64,000 bases of DNA from NCBI GenBank assembly GCA_964409775.1, contig CAYPEI010000005.1, positions 124,001 to 188,000 on the forward strand. The letters run 5' to 3'. Made by a program: the position numbers and the translations under genes. This document shows, in pieces, positions 34,115 through 42,033 of the stretch. How positions within the stretch are numbered: position 1 is the stretch's first letter; every line of letters begins with the position of its first letter. The notes beneath the pieces are model-generated. The model searched no databases and had not been told where the DNA came from. It saw only the letters and a program-made list of their open reading frames with translations. Origin of the DNA: JAHBXL01 sp964409775. Lineage in GTDB: Bacteria > Planctomycetota > Phycisphaerae > Phycisphaerales > UBA1924.

Positions 34115-35671
34115 TCAATACCGGTAGTGCTCGGCCTTGTAGGGACCATCCGGCGACACGCCGAGGTAGTCCGCCTGTTCCTTGCTCAGCCGCGTGAGCC
34201 TGACGCCCAGTTTGGCCAGGTGGAGCCTGGCGACCTCCTCATCGAGCTTCTTGGGGAGGGTGTACACCTTGCCCGTCTCGTACTTGAAGCCGCTAAGCGT
34301 CGGCTTGTTGTTGGCGTTGAGCCAGAGGTCGAGTTGCGCGATCGTCTGGTTCGTGAAACTCGAACTCATCACAAAACTCGGGTGTCCGGTCGCGCAGCCG
34401 AGGTTCATCAGCCTGCCCTCGGCCAGCACGAGAATGCTCCGGTTGCTCTTAGGGAACACGAACTCGTCGTACTGCGCCTTGATGTTCACCCGCTTCACCG
34501 AGCCGGATTTCACCGCCGCGTACAGGCCGGCCATGTCAATCTCGTTGTCGAAGTGGCCGATGTTGGCGACGATGGCCTTATCCTTCATCCGCTGCATGTG
34601 ATCGAGTGTGATGACGTTCTTGTTGCCGGTGGCGGTGATGAAAATGTCCGCCGAATCGACGACATCCTCAAGGACAGCGATCTGGTATCCCTCCATCGCC
34701 GCCTGCAGTGCGTTGATGGGGTCGATCTCCGTCACGATCACGCGGCAGCCTTGCCCACGCAGCGCCTGTGCACACCCCTTGCCCACATCGCCGTAGCCCA
34801 GCACCACCGCGACCTTGCCGGACAGCATCACGTCCGTCGCGCGATTGAGCCCGTCCACCAGCGAGTGCCTGCATCCGTACAGGTTGTCAAACTTGCTCTT
34901 GGTCGCGCTGTCGTTGACGTTGATTGCCGGGAAAGCGAGTTGGCCCTTCTTGGCCATGTCGTACAGCCGGTGCACGCCCGTGGTCGTCTCCTCGCTGACG
35001 CCCTTGATCTCCTTGCAGATCCTCGTCCAGTATCCCGGGCGAGCGGCGATCGTTTCCCGTAGCAGGCCCAGGATCACGCCCCACTCTTCCGGATCGGCCT
35101 TGGCGTTGAACTCCGGGACCTTGCCCGCCTTCTCAAACTCTGCGCCCTTGTGCACGAGCAGCGTCGCGTCGCCCCCGTCATCGAGGATGAGGTTGGGGCC
35201 GACGGTCTTGCCGGCCGCATCCGTGAAGTTGAAGATCTGGTCCGTGCACCACCAGTACTCCTCCAGCGTCTCACCCTTCCACGCGAACACGGGGGTGCCC
35301 TTCGGTGCGGCGGGAGTGCCATCATGTCCCACCACGACCGCGGCCGCGGCGGAATCCTGGGTGCTGAAAATGTTGCAACTCGCCCAGCGCACGTCCGCAC
35401 CGAGTTCCACAAGCGTCTCGATCAGCACCGCCGTCTGCACCGTCATGTGCAGGGACCCGGCGATCCGCGCGCCCTTGAGCGGCTTCTGGCCCTTGTACCG
35501 CTCTCGCAACGCCATCAACCCCGGCATCTCGTGCTCGGCGAGGCGGATCTCCTTCCGCCCGAGTTCGTAGTCGTTCAGGTCGCGGACCTTGAAGTCGATC
35601 CTGCCGATTCTGTCGACCGTGAGGCTCTTGGGCTTGGAAGGGCTTACCGGAGGCTTCGTCATCGTCGTCAT
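34115..35671 (-). CDS. ahcY: S-adenosylhomocysteinase
   Basis: NAD-dependent enzyme splitting S-adenosylhomocysteine into adenosine and homocysteine, removing the product that inhibits methyltransferases. The 518-residue frame has GSLHMTVQTAVLIETL, FSTQDSAAAAV, the NAD-binding KVAVVLGYGDVGKGCAQALR and the signature C-terminus DGPYKAEHYRY. The long form with an internal insertion is present (ILGLLRETIAARPGYW). AGGAGAACAC precedes the ATG. It lies 86 nt downstream of the ArsR-methyltransferase gene on the same strand, and that gene's operator and promoter probably govern both. A strong terminator follows. Confidence 0.97.
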   Translation of the reverse strand: MTTMTKPPVSPSKPKSLTVDRIGRIDFKVRDLNDYELGRKEIRLAEHEMPGLMALRERYKGQKPLKGARIAGSLHMTVQTAVLIETLVELGADVRWASCNIFSTQDSAAAAVVVGHDGTPAAPKGTPVFAWKGETLEEYWWCTDQIFNFTDAAGKTVGPNLILDDGGDATLLVHKGAEFEKAGKVPEFNAKADPEEWGVILGLLRETIAARPGYWTRICKEIKGVSEETTTGVHRLYDMAKKGQLAFPAINVNDSATKSKFDNLYGCRHSLVDGLNRATDVMLSGKVAVVLGYGDVGKGCAQALRGQGCRVIVTEIDPINALQAAMEGYQIAVLEDVVDSADIFITATGNKNVITLDHMQRMKDKAIVANIGHFDNEIDMAGLYAAVKSGSVKRVNIKAQYDEFVFPKSNRSILVLAEGRLMNLGCATGHPSFVMSSSFTNQTIAQLDLWLNANNKPTLSGFKYETGKVYTLPKKLDEEVARLHLAKLGVRLTRLSKEQADYLGVSPDGPYKAEHYRY

Positions 35672-35757
35672 GTGTTCTCCTGTCGAATCGTGAATGCGTG
35701 GATGTTCATTGGTTCGTATGAGACTTTCGGGTTTGCGACTCCCATCGCGGGCAGCCG

Positions 35758-36762
35758 CTACCCGTTCCGTCGTGCTGTACAGGCAAAGAGGCCGGGTCCC
35801 TTCGCTTCCGCTTCGGGTGTCAATGCGACAAACCGTGGTTCCGCGAAGCCTGCCTTTCGAATCTCCGTGGCAAGACCCGTTTCGCCGAAGCCCAACCAGT
35901 GGTGTCCCATCGTGTGACGATAACTCTGGCGGTCGTGTTCCACCATGTCCACGATCAGCGCCACGCCGCCGGGCCGGAGTACGCGGTACATCTCGCCAAG
36001 TGCAGAGGCAAGATCGGGCACGTGGTGGAGCACAAGGAATGCCACCGCCGCATCCGCGATGCCACCCTCCAGCGGCAGACTCTGGATCTCACCACGCACA
36101 AACTCGACATTCTCCCTGCCGACGAGCCGCTTCTTCGCGGCATTCAGCATGGCGGCGGATGCGTCCACGGCGAAAACGCGCTTCACAAGCGGGCTGAGCA
36201 ACTCCGCTACATTGCCCGTTCCACAGCCGATGTCCACGACGGTCCAGTCGCGGGGAAGCAGTGCCAGCAGACTCTCCGCTGTGAACTTCGAGCCGAACAG
36301 TTCGCCGCGGACGTCGTCCCATTGCCCGGCGACTCGGCCGAAGAACGCCTGCGAATCCTGCCTGCGCTCGGCGAGCACTGATGCCAGCCGTCGTACATCT
36401 TCCGCAAGTTCCGCCGTGGTGCCCGTTCCCGTCGGTCCGCCCAGTTGTTCGCGGACCACGAGCCACAGTTCGCGGCACGAGTCCGGTAGATCGTCAAGCA
36501 GCAGGCGATAGAACGTCGCTGTGCCCTCTGTCCGCTTCCCGAGCCAGCCGCCATCCCCAAGCACCTTGAGATGACGCGACACCGTGCTCTGCGGAAGTTG
36601 CACGATTCGCGCTACTTCGCCGACCGACAGTTCCTCGCGCTCGAGCAGCCGGAGGATTCGGAGGCGCACCATTTCGCCCAGTGCGACCAGGCGGTCCGTC
36701 AAGAGGGAGTTGTGGGCGGATCGTTTCACGTGATCGGTGGCTTCAGTCACCTGTATCGGCAA
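35758..36762 (-). CDS. ArsR-type regulator fused to SAM-dependent methyltransferase
   Basis: A 334-residue protein. Residues about 20-100 form an ArsR winged helix (RLRILRLLEREELSVGEVAR, LPQSTVSRHLKVLGDGGWL). Residues about 140-330 form a class I methyltransferase with VVDIGCGTGNVAELL and a methyltransferase-11 layout (LVLHHVPDLASALGEMYRVL). Regulators of this shape sit beside methionine-cycle genes in other bacteria, and SAH-sensing ArsR proteins are known. The methyltransferase domain could be the SAM/SAH sensor. Start is uncertain: TTG 36762, GTG 36750 or GTG 36729. A large palindrome overlaps its promoter. Next gene is ahcY. Confidence 0.88.
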   Translation of the reverse strand: MPIQVTEATDHVKRSAHNSLLTDRLVALGEMVRLRILRLLEREELSVGEVARIVQLPQSTVSRHLKVLGDGGWLGKRTEGTATFYRLLLDDLPDSCRELWLVVREQLGGPTGTGTTAELAEDVRRLASVLAERRQDSQAFFGRVAGQWDDVRGELFGSKFTAESLLALLPRDWTVVDIGCGTGNVAELLSPLVKRVFAVDASAAMLNAAKKRLVGRENVEFVRGEIQSLPLEGGIADAAVAFLVLHHVPDLASALGEMYRVLRPGGVALIVDMVEHDRQSYRHTMGHHWLGFGETGLATEIRKAGFAEPRFVALTPEAEAKGPGLFACTARRNG

Positions 36763-36778
36763 CGTCTGGGAGGCAGAT

Positions 36779-36806
36779 TCATCCGTACATCCGGATAAAC
36801 GGATGA
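36779..36806. promoter_or_regulatory. Palindromic operator of the ArsR-methyltransferase/ahcY operon
   Basis: Arms TCATCCGT and ACGGATGA flank a central palindrome ATCCGGAT, giving 24 of 28 symmetric bases. It overlaps the -10 box and expected transcript start of the operon. This is the arrangement of an ArsR repressor site that blocks RNA polymerase. The likely binder is the adjacent ArsR-methyltransferase protein. Confidence 0.7.
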
Positions 36807-36830
36807 TAGTTTGGGGGCTTCAATGGTCAA
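36803..36830 (-). promoter_or_regulatory. Promoter of the ArsR-methyltransferase/ahcY operon
   Basis: On the minus strand TTGACC (36830-36825) and TATCAT (36808-36803) are 16 bp apart. This is the closest match to a sigma-70 consensus in the region. The -10 overlaps the outer arm of the palindrome by four bases. The leader to the first start codon would be about 35-65 nt. Confidence 0.65.
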
Positions 36831-36936
36831 GTACGCCGGCACCCAATCAGAATCCTGACCGTCGACTCCAAGTTCGCACCGTTTGCGCCGCTGAGGGCCC
36901 GCCCGTGCCCCGGCCGCCAGTCTGTATTCTGCGCAG

Positions 36937-37998
36937 ATGACTGGCCAAAGACGGTGGCTGCGAGCGGGCATCCGCGTGACGGCGAGTCTCGCCGCGGCGT
37001 TGGTGATGCTGATCATGACCGGTTGGGGGGTCTTGATGCTGCATTACTCGAACCTTCCGTGGGGCTGGCTGCGGGACTCCGCCGCGGCGGTGTTTGGGGC
37101 GGGTGCGATCGCCGCTCTTCTCGTCGCTGTGTGCACTTTGCGATGGCGTTGGCGTGCGGCGGGTGCGTTTGCGGTAATCTGGCTTGGGCTAGTGGTGTGG
37201 TTCCGGCTCATACCGCCGTCGAGTACCCGGGACTGGCAACCGGATGTTGCGCGTGCGGCCAGCGTCCGGATTGAAGGGGATCGGGTGACCATCGAAAATG
37301 TGCGCAACTTCACGTACCGCACCGAGACGGACTACGACGGGCGGTGGGAAACCAGGAGTTACGACCTCTCGAAACTGGACGGGCACGATCTGATCTTCGT
37401 GTACTGGGGGTCGCCCGCGATCGCCCACACGATGATCTCGTTCCGCTTTCGGGACGCGTCAAAGCCCGGCGGCTTCGAGTTCCTGCCCATCTCCATCGAG
37501 GTTCGCAAGGAGAAGGGGGAGTCCTACTCCGCCATTGCCGGGTTCTTCCGCCAGTTCGAGTTGTTCTACGTCATCGCTGATGAGCGTGATGTGATCGGCC
37601 TGCGGACCAACTATCGCGGCGAGGACGTGTACGTGTATCGAACAGTGTCGACGCCAGAGCGTTCTCGCCGGATCCTGCTGAACTACCTCGCTGCCGCGGA
37701 TGGGCTCTCGCGTCGCGCTGCCTGGTACAACGCGCTCACCGACAACTGCACCAATGGGATCGTCTATCACGTCCGCGCACTGGGCGACAAACTGCCGTAC
37801 ACATGGGAACTGCTTTTCACCGGGTACGCGGATCGCTATGCGTACAAAGCCGGCGGGTTCGGCACCGACCTGCCGTTCGAAGAACTGAGGCGGCGCTCAA
37901 GAGTCAACGATGCCGCTCGCGGCCGCGACCGGGACGAGTCGTTCTCGGCGATCATTCGACGTGGGCTGCCGGGCTACGCAGAGATCGAATCGAGGTGA
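36937..37998 (+). CDS. DUF4105-type membrane protein
   Basis: A 353-residue protein with about three N-terminal membrane helices (ALVMLIMTGWGVLML, AIAALLVAVCTL, GAFAVIWLGLVVWF) and a large soluble domain. The soluble part has the DUF4105 pattern: NVRNFTYRTETDYDGRWETR, FVYWGSPAIAHTMISFRF and WYNALTDNCTNGIVYHVRAL. The conserved histidine and the NCT cysteine resemble the catalytic pair of papain-like or Lnb-type hydrolases, so lipoprotein N-acyl transfer or hydrolysis is a conceivable role. The ATG at 36937 lies 6 nt after TATTCT, with no Shine-Dalgarno. Confidence 0.8.
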   Translation: MTGQRRWLRAGIRVTASLAAALVMLIMTGWGVLMLHYSNLPWGWLRDSAAAVFGAGAIAALLVAVCTLRWRWRAAGAFAVIWLGLVVWFRLIPPSSTRDWQPDVARAASVRIEGDRVTIENVRNFTYRTETDYDGRWETRSYDLSKLDGHDLIFVYWGSPAIAHTMISFRFRDASKPGGFEFLPISIEVRKEKGESYSAIAGFFRQFELFYVIADERDVIGLRTNYRGEDVYVYRTVSTPERSRRILLNYLAAADGLSRRAAWYNALTDNCTNGIVYHVRALGDKLPYTWELLFTGYADRYAYKAGGFGTDLPFEELRRRSRVNDAARGRDRDESFSAIIRRGLPGYAEIESR

Positions 37999-38029
37999 GG
38001 ATGCCGTCCGGTCTGGGCTCTGAATGAAA

Positions 38030-38058
38030 AAGGCCGGGACCCACTTGGTCCCGGCCTT
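38030..38058 (-). terminator. Rho-independent terminator of the RNA-binding protein gene
   Basis: A 12 bp perfect stem, AAGGCCGGGACC and GGTCCCGGCCTT, with a 5 nt loop. On the minus strand TTTTTCATTCA follows directly. It lies about 65 nt after the stop of the RRM gene. It also lies downstream of the DUF4105 gene on the other strand and may act in both directions. Confidence 0.8.
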
Positions 38059-38124
38059 GTCGATTTGAAGAAGAGGGTCAATCGATGCACCCGCACACGA
38101 AGCGGGCTGCACGATTACACCGGC

Positions 38125-38484
38125 TTACCAACTGCCGCGGCCGCCGCCACCACCGCCGCCGCCGTAGCCACCACCACCGCCGCGACGGCCACCACCGCCG
38201 CCGCCACCGAATCCGCCACGGCCACCGCCACCGCCGCCCGCCTCGCGGGGCCGAGCCTCGTTGACAGTGATGGTGCGGCCATCGACGTTCTTGCCGCTGA
38301 GGGCTTCGATCGCCGCGCGGGCCTCATCATCGTTCGCGAACTCGACAAAGCCGAACCCACGGGGCCGGCCGGTGTCACGGTCCATGACGAGCGAGGCGGA
38401 CGTGACCTGACCGTGTGCCTCGAAGATCTGACGGAGTTGTGCCTCGGTGGTGCTGAACGAGAGATTGCCGACGTAAAGCTTCAT
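38125..38484 (-). CDS. Glycine-rich RRM RNA-binding protein
   Basis: A 119-residue protein with one RNA-recognition motif and a glycine/arginine tail, as in cyanobacterial and planctomycete Rbp proteins. RNP2 is MKLYVGNLSF at the start; RNP1 is RGFGFVEF at about 43-50. From about 80 the chain is nearly all glycine with scattered R, Y and F (RGG-like), ending GGRGSW. Such proteins bind mRNA and can be cold-induced. The ATG at 38484 gives the canonical RRM start, with AGGA in the leader. A good terminator follows, suggesting strong independent expression. Confidence 0.92.
   Translation of the reverse strand: MKLYVGNLSFSTTEAQLRQIFEAHGQVTSASLVMDRDTGRPRGFGFVEFANDDEARAAIEALSGKNVDGRTITVNEARPREAGGGGGGRGGFGGGGGGGRRGGGGGYGGGGGGGGRGSW
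38130..38240. repeat. Low-complexity GGC/GGT triplet tract
   Basis: Imperfect CCG/CCA triplets on the plus strand encode the glycine-rich tail of the RRM protein. Such tracts are slip-prone, so tail length probably varies between strains. It is not a CRISPR array: there are no separable spacers. Confidence 0.75.
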
Positions 38485-38728
38485 GTTCGCTGAATCCTGC
38501 CCTTGAATGTGAGACCGGTGCTTGAACTCGGGCAAGAGAAAGCGTCGGCGATCCTGAGGTCGGGCCCGCTTGGGCCAGAACGAGAACCAGATCAAATCAA
38601 TGCTAGCCACCCCGCTCCATGGCGGCGAACCGCCGGGGATTGTCCGGGACTTGTACGCCACCCCGACCGAGACTCCCGGTAGACTCCGGACCCGCGAGCA
38701 GGGGAGGGGCTCCCGCAGGAGCGAACAG

Positions 38729-39751
38729 ATGCGATTCCGGAGGTACCGGCGAGATGTCGGAACACTCTGCTTGGGGGGAGCGGCGGCCGTGTTGATGACG
38801 TGCGAAGGCGGTCGCCCCGGAGACGCGGGTGCCGGCTCGTCGTCACCGCCAACGCTCACCCTGAACACGCCAAGCGTTCCAGCGGACCGCCTGAACGATC
38901 AGGCCGGACAAGATGTCGGACCCCTGCACAACGTGATGCGGGTGACGCCCCGGTTGATCAGCGGGAACTCGCCGGAGTCCGATGCGGCATTCGCCGAACT
39001 TCAAGCGCTGGGTGTCAAGACCATCATTTCCGTCGACGGCGCCAAGCCCATGGTCGATCGCGCTGCGGCCTACGGGATTCGGTACGTCCACGTGCCGGTC
39101 GGGTACGACGGGATCGACGTCCAACAGCAGGTGCTGATCGCCAAGGCGTACCGGGACCTGGAGGGGCCGGTGTACATCCACTGCCACCACGGAAAGCACC
39201 GTGGGCCCGCCGCGGCCGCCAGCGCGGCGGCGATCGTCGGCGAGATCACTCCCACCCAGGGGGTGGAGTTCATGCGACGCGCGAAAACCGCAGATTCCTA
39301 TCCGGGGTTGTACGAGTGCGTCTCGTCCATCTCGCCGGAGTTGAAGTCACGGCTGGACAAGGCTCCGGCCGCGACGTCCCTGCCTTCGGTCGCAACCGTA
39401 TCCGGACTTGTCGACCACATGGTGGGGATCGACTTCGCGTTCGAGAACCTCGGACGCATCAAGATGGCTGGGTGGACCACGCCCAAAGACCACCCGGACC
39501 TCGTGCCCGCGGCGGAAGCCGGCAGGTTGACCGAGCATTACCGGTTGCTTCGGACCGATGCCGAGTGCAAGTCCAAACCGGCCGAGTTCGGGAGACTGCT
39601 CGCCACGGCTTGGGAGCAGGCCCAGGCGATGGAAGACGCGCTGGCCTCGGCAGGGAAGCCCGCCGGCGAACTGAACCTGCTGTACGAGGCGGTGGACCAG
39701 TCGTGCAAGGACTGCCACGCCTCATACCGGAACAAGCGATCATCGCGATAA
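38729..39751 (+). CDS. Secreted phosphatase-like domain fused to C-terminal cytochrome c
   Basis: A 340-residue protein with two domains rarely joined. The N-terminus is a signal region (LCLGGAAAVLMTC, possible but imperfect lipobox at C25). Residues about 70-200 resemble a dual-specificity/tyrosine-type phosphatase: LISGNSPESDAAFAELQALG, TIISVDGAKP, then the P-loop HCHHGKHRG at 151-159, fitting HCX5R with C152 and R158. Residues about 225-340 are helical and end with QSCKDCHASYR, a CXXCH haem site at 326-330. Near-C-terminal placement matches cytochrome c' (class II). Both domains would be outside the cytoplasm, as haem attachment requires. The ATG at 38729 follows GGAG. Substrate and redox partner are unknown. 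Confidence 0.8.
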   Translation: MRFRRYRRDVGTLCLGGAAAVLMTCEGGRPGDAGAGSSSPPTLTLNTPSVPADRLNDQAGQDVGPLHNVMRVTPRLISGNSPESDAAFAELQALGVKTIISVDGAKPMVDRAAAYGIRYVHVPVGYDGIDVQQQVLIAKAYRDLEGPVYIHCHHGKHRGPAAAASAAAIVGEITPTQGVEFMRRAKTADSYPGLYECVSSISPELKSRLDKAPAATSLPSVATVSGLVDHMVGIDFAFENLGRIKMAGWTTPKDHPDLVPAAEAGRLTEHYRLLRTDAECKSKPAEFGRLLATAWEQAQAMEDALASAGKPAGELNLLYEAVDQSCKDCHASYRNKRSSR

Positions 39752-39857
39752 GCGGTGCCATCGTCCCGGCGAGGTCGGGCTCGGCCCCGTGTCTGGAGAA
39801 CAACCGTGACCGTGGTCGTGACCGGCATGGGGTTCAGCCGCACCTAGACTTCGGCCC

Positions 39858-41579
39858 ATGTGGCGAGGCATCTCACTTGCCAATAAGTGCCTGCTGCTCT
39901 TCGGGGCGGCGGTTGTCCTCATTATTGTCGCGGCGCTGTTCGTGTCGTGGCTCCGGATGAGCGCGATCGTCGATGAGTCGCAGCGGGAACTCTCCCGGGA
40001 GTTGGTGGAGTCGTGGGAGTCGTTTGCGACAGAGGTGACGCCCGCCGGACCGCGTCTCCGCGTCGGTGTCGAGGCGGATGTCGGCGGCGCGAAGATCATC
40101 CTCCTCACGCCTTCAGCGGCGGAGAACAGCCAGGATGCCACCGTCGCACGGGCGTGGATCGACTTGACCCGCGATCCGGATCGTGGGGAGTGGCATTGGG
40201 CACGATGGTCGGGTCTCTCTCGGGAGTACCGCTACGCCAAGCCGGTGCGGCACGTTGGAAACGAGGAAGGGCCCATCCAGGGCATGGTGATGCTCACCCG
40301 CACCAGCAGCAGCGCCGGCTGGCAGATGCTCGGCAACATGGCCTATCTCCTCAGTGCCGGGTTGATCGCACTCGGCCTGGCGGTGCTGGTGTTCTACCTG
40401 ATCACCAACCGGCTGATTCTGGGTCCGGTTCGCTCGCTCAAAGACACGGCGGAACTGGTTCGTGAAGGCGACCTGCAGGTGCGATCCGAGATCCAGACCG
40501 GCGATGAGTTCGAGGAACTGGGCGAGACGTTCAACCAGATGCTCGAGGCCCTGACGAGCACGCAGGAGCAACTGCGCGCGATGAACCGCTCGCTGGACCT
40601 GCGCGTGAACGAACTCGCCGAGCGCAACCTCGCGCTGTACGAGTCGAACAAACTCAAAGGCGAGTTTCTGGCCAACGTGAGCCACGAACTTCGCACTCCC
40701 CTGAACTCGATCATCGGATTCACCGAGTTGCTCATCGAGGTCGCCGACAAGGAGGCGGAAGCGGGCGACGACTCGACGCGGTTAGCCAAGCGGCGGCGGT
40801 ATCTCGAGAACATCAGCACCTCCGGCCGCTCGCTGCTGGAACTGATCAACGGCCTGCTCGAAATGGCCAAACTTGAGGCAGGCAAGATGGAGTTGCGGGT
40901 CGAGTCCGTGAACCTGCGGGAACTGCTCGAGACGCTCGCCGCGATGATGCGTCCCCTCGCCGACCGCAGCGGAGTTGAACTCGTGGTCGAGTTGCCCGCG
41001 GACCTGCCCATGCTGGAGACCGATGGCAAGAAACTTCAGCAGGTGGTGTTCAACCTGCTGAGCAACGCGGTGAAGTTCACGAGCGACAAGTGGAACGCAC
41101 CGGGCGGCGTCTCTGCCGGCGGGAGCACGGGTGGCGCGTGGACGGGGGGCGGCGCAGCGCCAGGTCCGCAGGCTCCTGCGGCAGCGGGCGGAGCGCGAGT
41201 CACGCTGCGGGCCGAGCGGCTTGTCGGCCGCGCAACCGAAGGGCCGGCGTCATCGGACCGGATCCGGATCAGCGTGCTGGATACCGGTCCGGGCATCGCG
41301 CCCGAGGATCGGGAGCGCATCTTCGAAAAGTTCCAGCAAGCCGACAGCGGGCACACGCGTCGACACACGGGCACAGGGCTGGGCCTGGCCATTTGCAAGG
41401 AACTGACGGGGATTCTGCAGGGGGAGATTCAACTCGAGAGCGAGGTCGGACGGGGATCGATGTTGAGCGTGATCCTGCCGACCAAGATCGACGCCGGGCG
41501 TGCGGAGGAGATGCGGCTGGAGATGGCGTTCCGCGGCAAACTCGCCGAGCGAAAAGACAAGGACAAGCAGCCTGTGTGA
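39858..41579 (+). CDS. Membrane sensor histidine kinase
   Basis: A 573-residue hybrid-free two-component kinase. Helix 1 (KCLLLFGAAVVLIIVAALFV) and helix 2 near 160-185 (AYLLSAGLIALGLAVLVFYL) enclose a periplasmic sensor of about 120 residues. HAMP follows (LGPVRSLKDTAELVREGDLQ), then a coiled coil, the dimerisation domain with the phospho-histidine in FLANVSHELRTPLNSIIG, and an ATPase with N-box LLSNAVKFT, DTGPGI and GTGLGLAICKEL. Between the N and D boxes there is a roughly 45-residue Gly/Ala/Ser insertion. No response regulator gene is adjacent. The ATG lies 7 nt after TAGACT. Confidence 0.93.
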   Translation: MWRGISLANKCLLLFGAAVVLIIVAALFVSWLRMSAIVDESQRELSRELVESWESFATEVTPAGPRLRVGVEADVGGAKIILLTPSAAENSQDATVARAWIDLTRDPDRGEWHWARWSGLSREYRYAKPVRHVGNEEGPIQGMVMLTRTSSSAGWQMLGNMAYLLSAGLIALGLAVLVFYLITNRLILGPVRSLKDTAELVREGDLQVRSEIQTGDEFEELGETFNQMLEALTSTQEQLRAMNRSLDLRVNELAERNLALYESNKLKGEFLANVSHELRTPLNSIIGFTELLIEVADKEAEAGDDSTRLAKRRRYLENISTSGRSLLELINGLLEMAKLEAGKMELRVESVNLRELLETLAAMMRPLADRSGVELVVELPADLPMLETDGKKLQQVVFNLLSNAVKFTSDKWNAPGGVSAGGSTGGAWTGGGAAPGPQAPAAAGGARVTLRAERLVGRATEGPASSDRIRISVLDTGPGIAPEDRERIFEKFQQADSGHTRRHTGTGLGLAICKELTGILQGEIQLESEVGRGSMLSVILPTKIDAGRAEEMRLEMAFRGKLAERKDKDKQPV

Positions 41580-41603
41580 CTCGTCACGGCATGCTCACGC
41601 CGG

Positions 41604-42032
41604 TCAGATTCCGACTGCCCCGGGATGGTGACGGATCTCGATGGGCTGGTCGCGCTCGAAGTCGACGCCGATGACATCGATGCGCAGCGGACGGGATTGC
41701 CAGCGGTTGGCCCTTGCCAGGTGTTTGAGGATCTTCACGAGTTTGCGGCGCTTCTCGGCGGTCACCGACGCTTCGGCCGGAGGGTCAGCGCGGTTGGCGT
41801 CAAGCCTGCGCGCTTTGACCTCCACCAGAATGATCGTGCTGCGATCGGGCCCTTCGCACAGCAGGTCCGCCTCGCCCATGGGCACTCGGGCGTTGCGGGC
41901 GAGGACCCTGTAGCCGCGGGCCTTGAGGAACTTCTCGGCTGCGCGTTCTCCGGCGGGGCCGAGGGGGTCACGCCTCTCCGACCAGGCCGGTGGCCGCAGG
42001 ATCCGGAAGAGCCGCACGAGCCGCTGAAACAT
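41604..42032 (-). CDS. yraN: YraN/UPF0102 family endonuclease-like protein
   Basis: A 142-residue protein of the restriction-endonuclease-like fold. The core GPAGERAAEKFLKARGYRVL, ARVPMGEADLLCEG and ILVEVKARR shows the ExD...EVK active-site pattern of the family. The biological role of YraN proteins is not established. The start at 42032 lies 1 nt after the stop of the SurA-like gene, so the two are co-transcribed. An in-frame ATG at 42071 would overlap that gene and lacks similarity. Confidence 0.85.
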   Translation of the reverse strand: MFQRLVRLFRILRPPAWSERRDPLGPAGERAAEKFLKARGYRVLARNARVPMGEADLLCEGPDRSTIILVEVKARRLDANRADPPAEASVTAEKRRKLVKILKHLARANRWQSRPLRIDVIGVDFERDQPIEIRHHPGAVGI

Positions 42033-42033
42033 G

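Noticed and set aside
35672..35757. Possible SAH or SAM riboswitch before ahcY
   Set aside because: I found no conserved SAH-riboswitch core. The leader is short and an ordinary AGGAGA ribosome site is present; the palindrome upstream of the ArsR gene explains control better.
38130..38240. Regular GC-rich repeat that could be taken for a CRISPR or satellite array
   Set aside because: The units are triplet-based and encode the glycine-rich tail of the RRM protein; there are no constant repeats with unique spacers.
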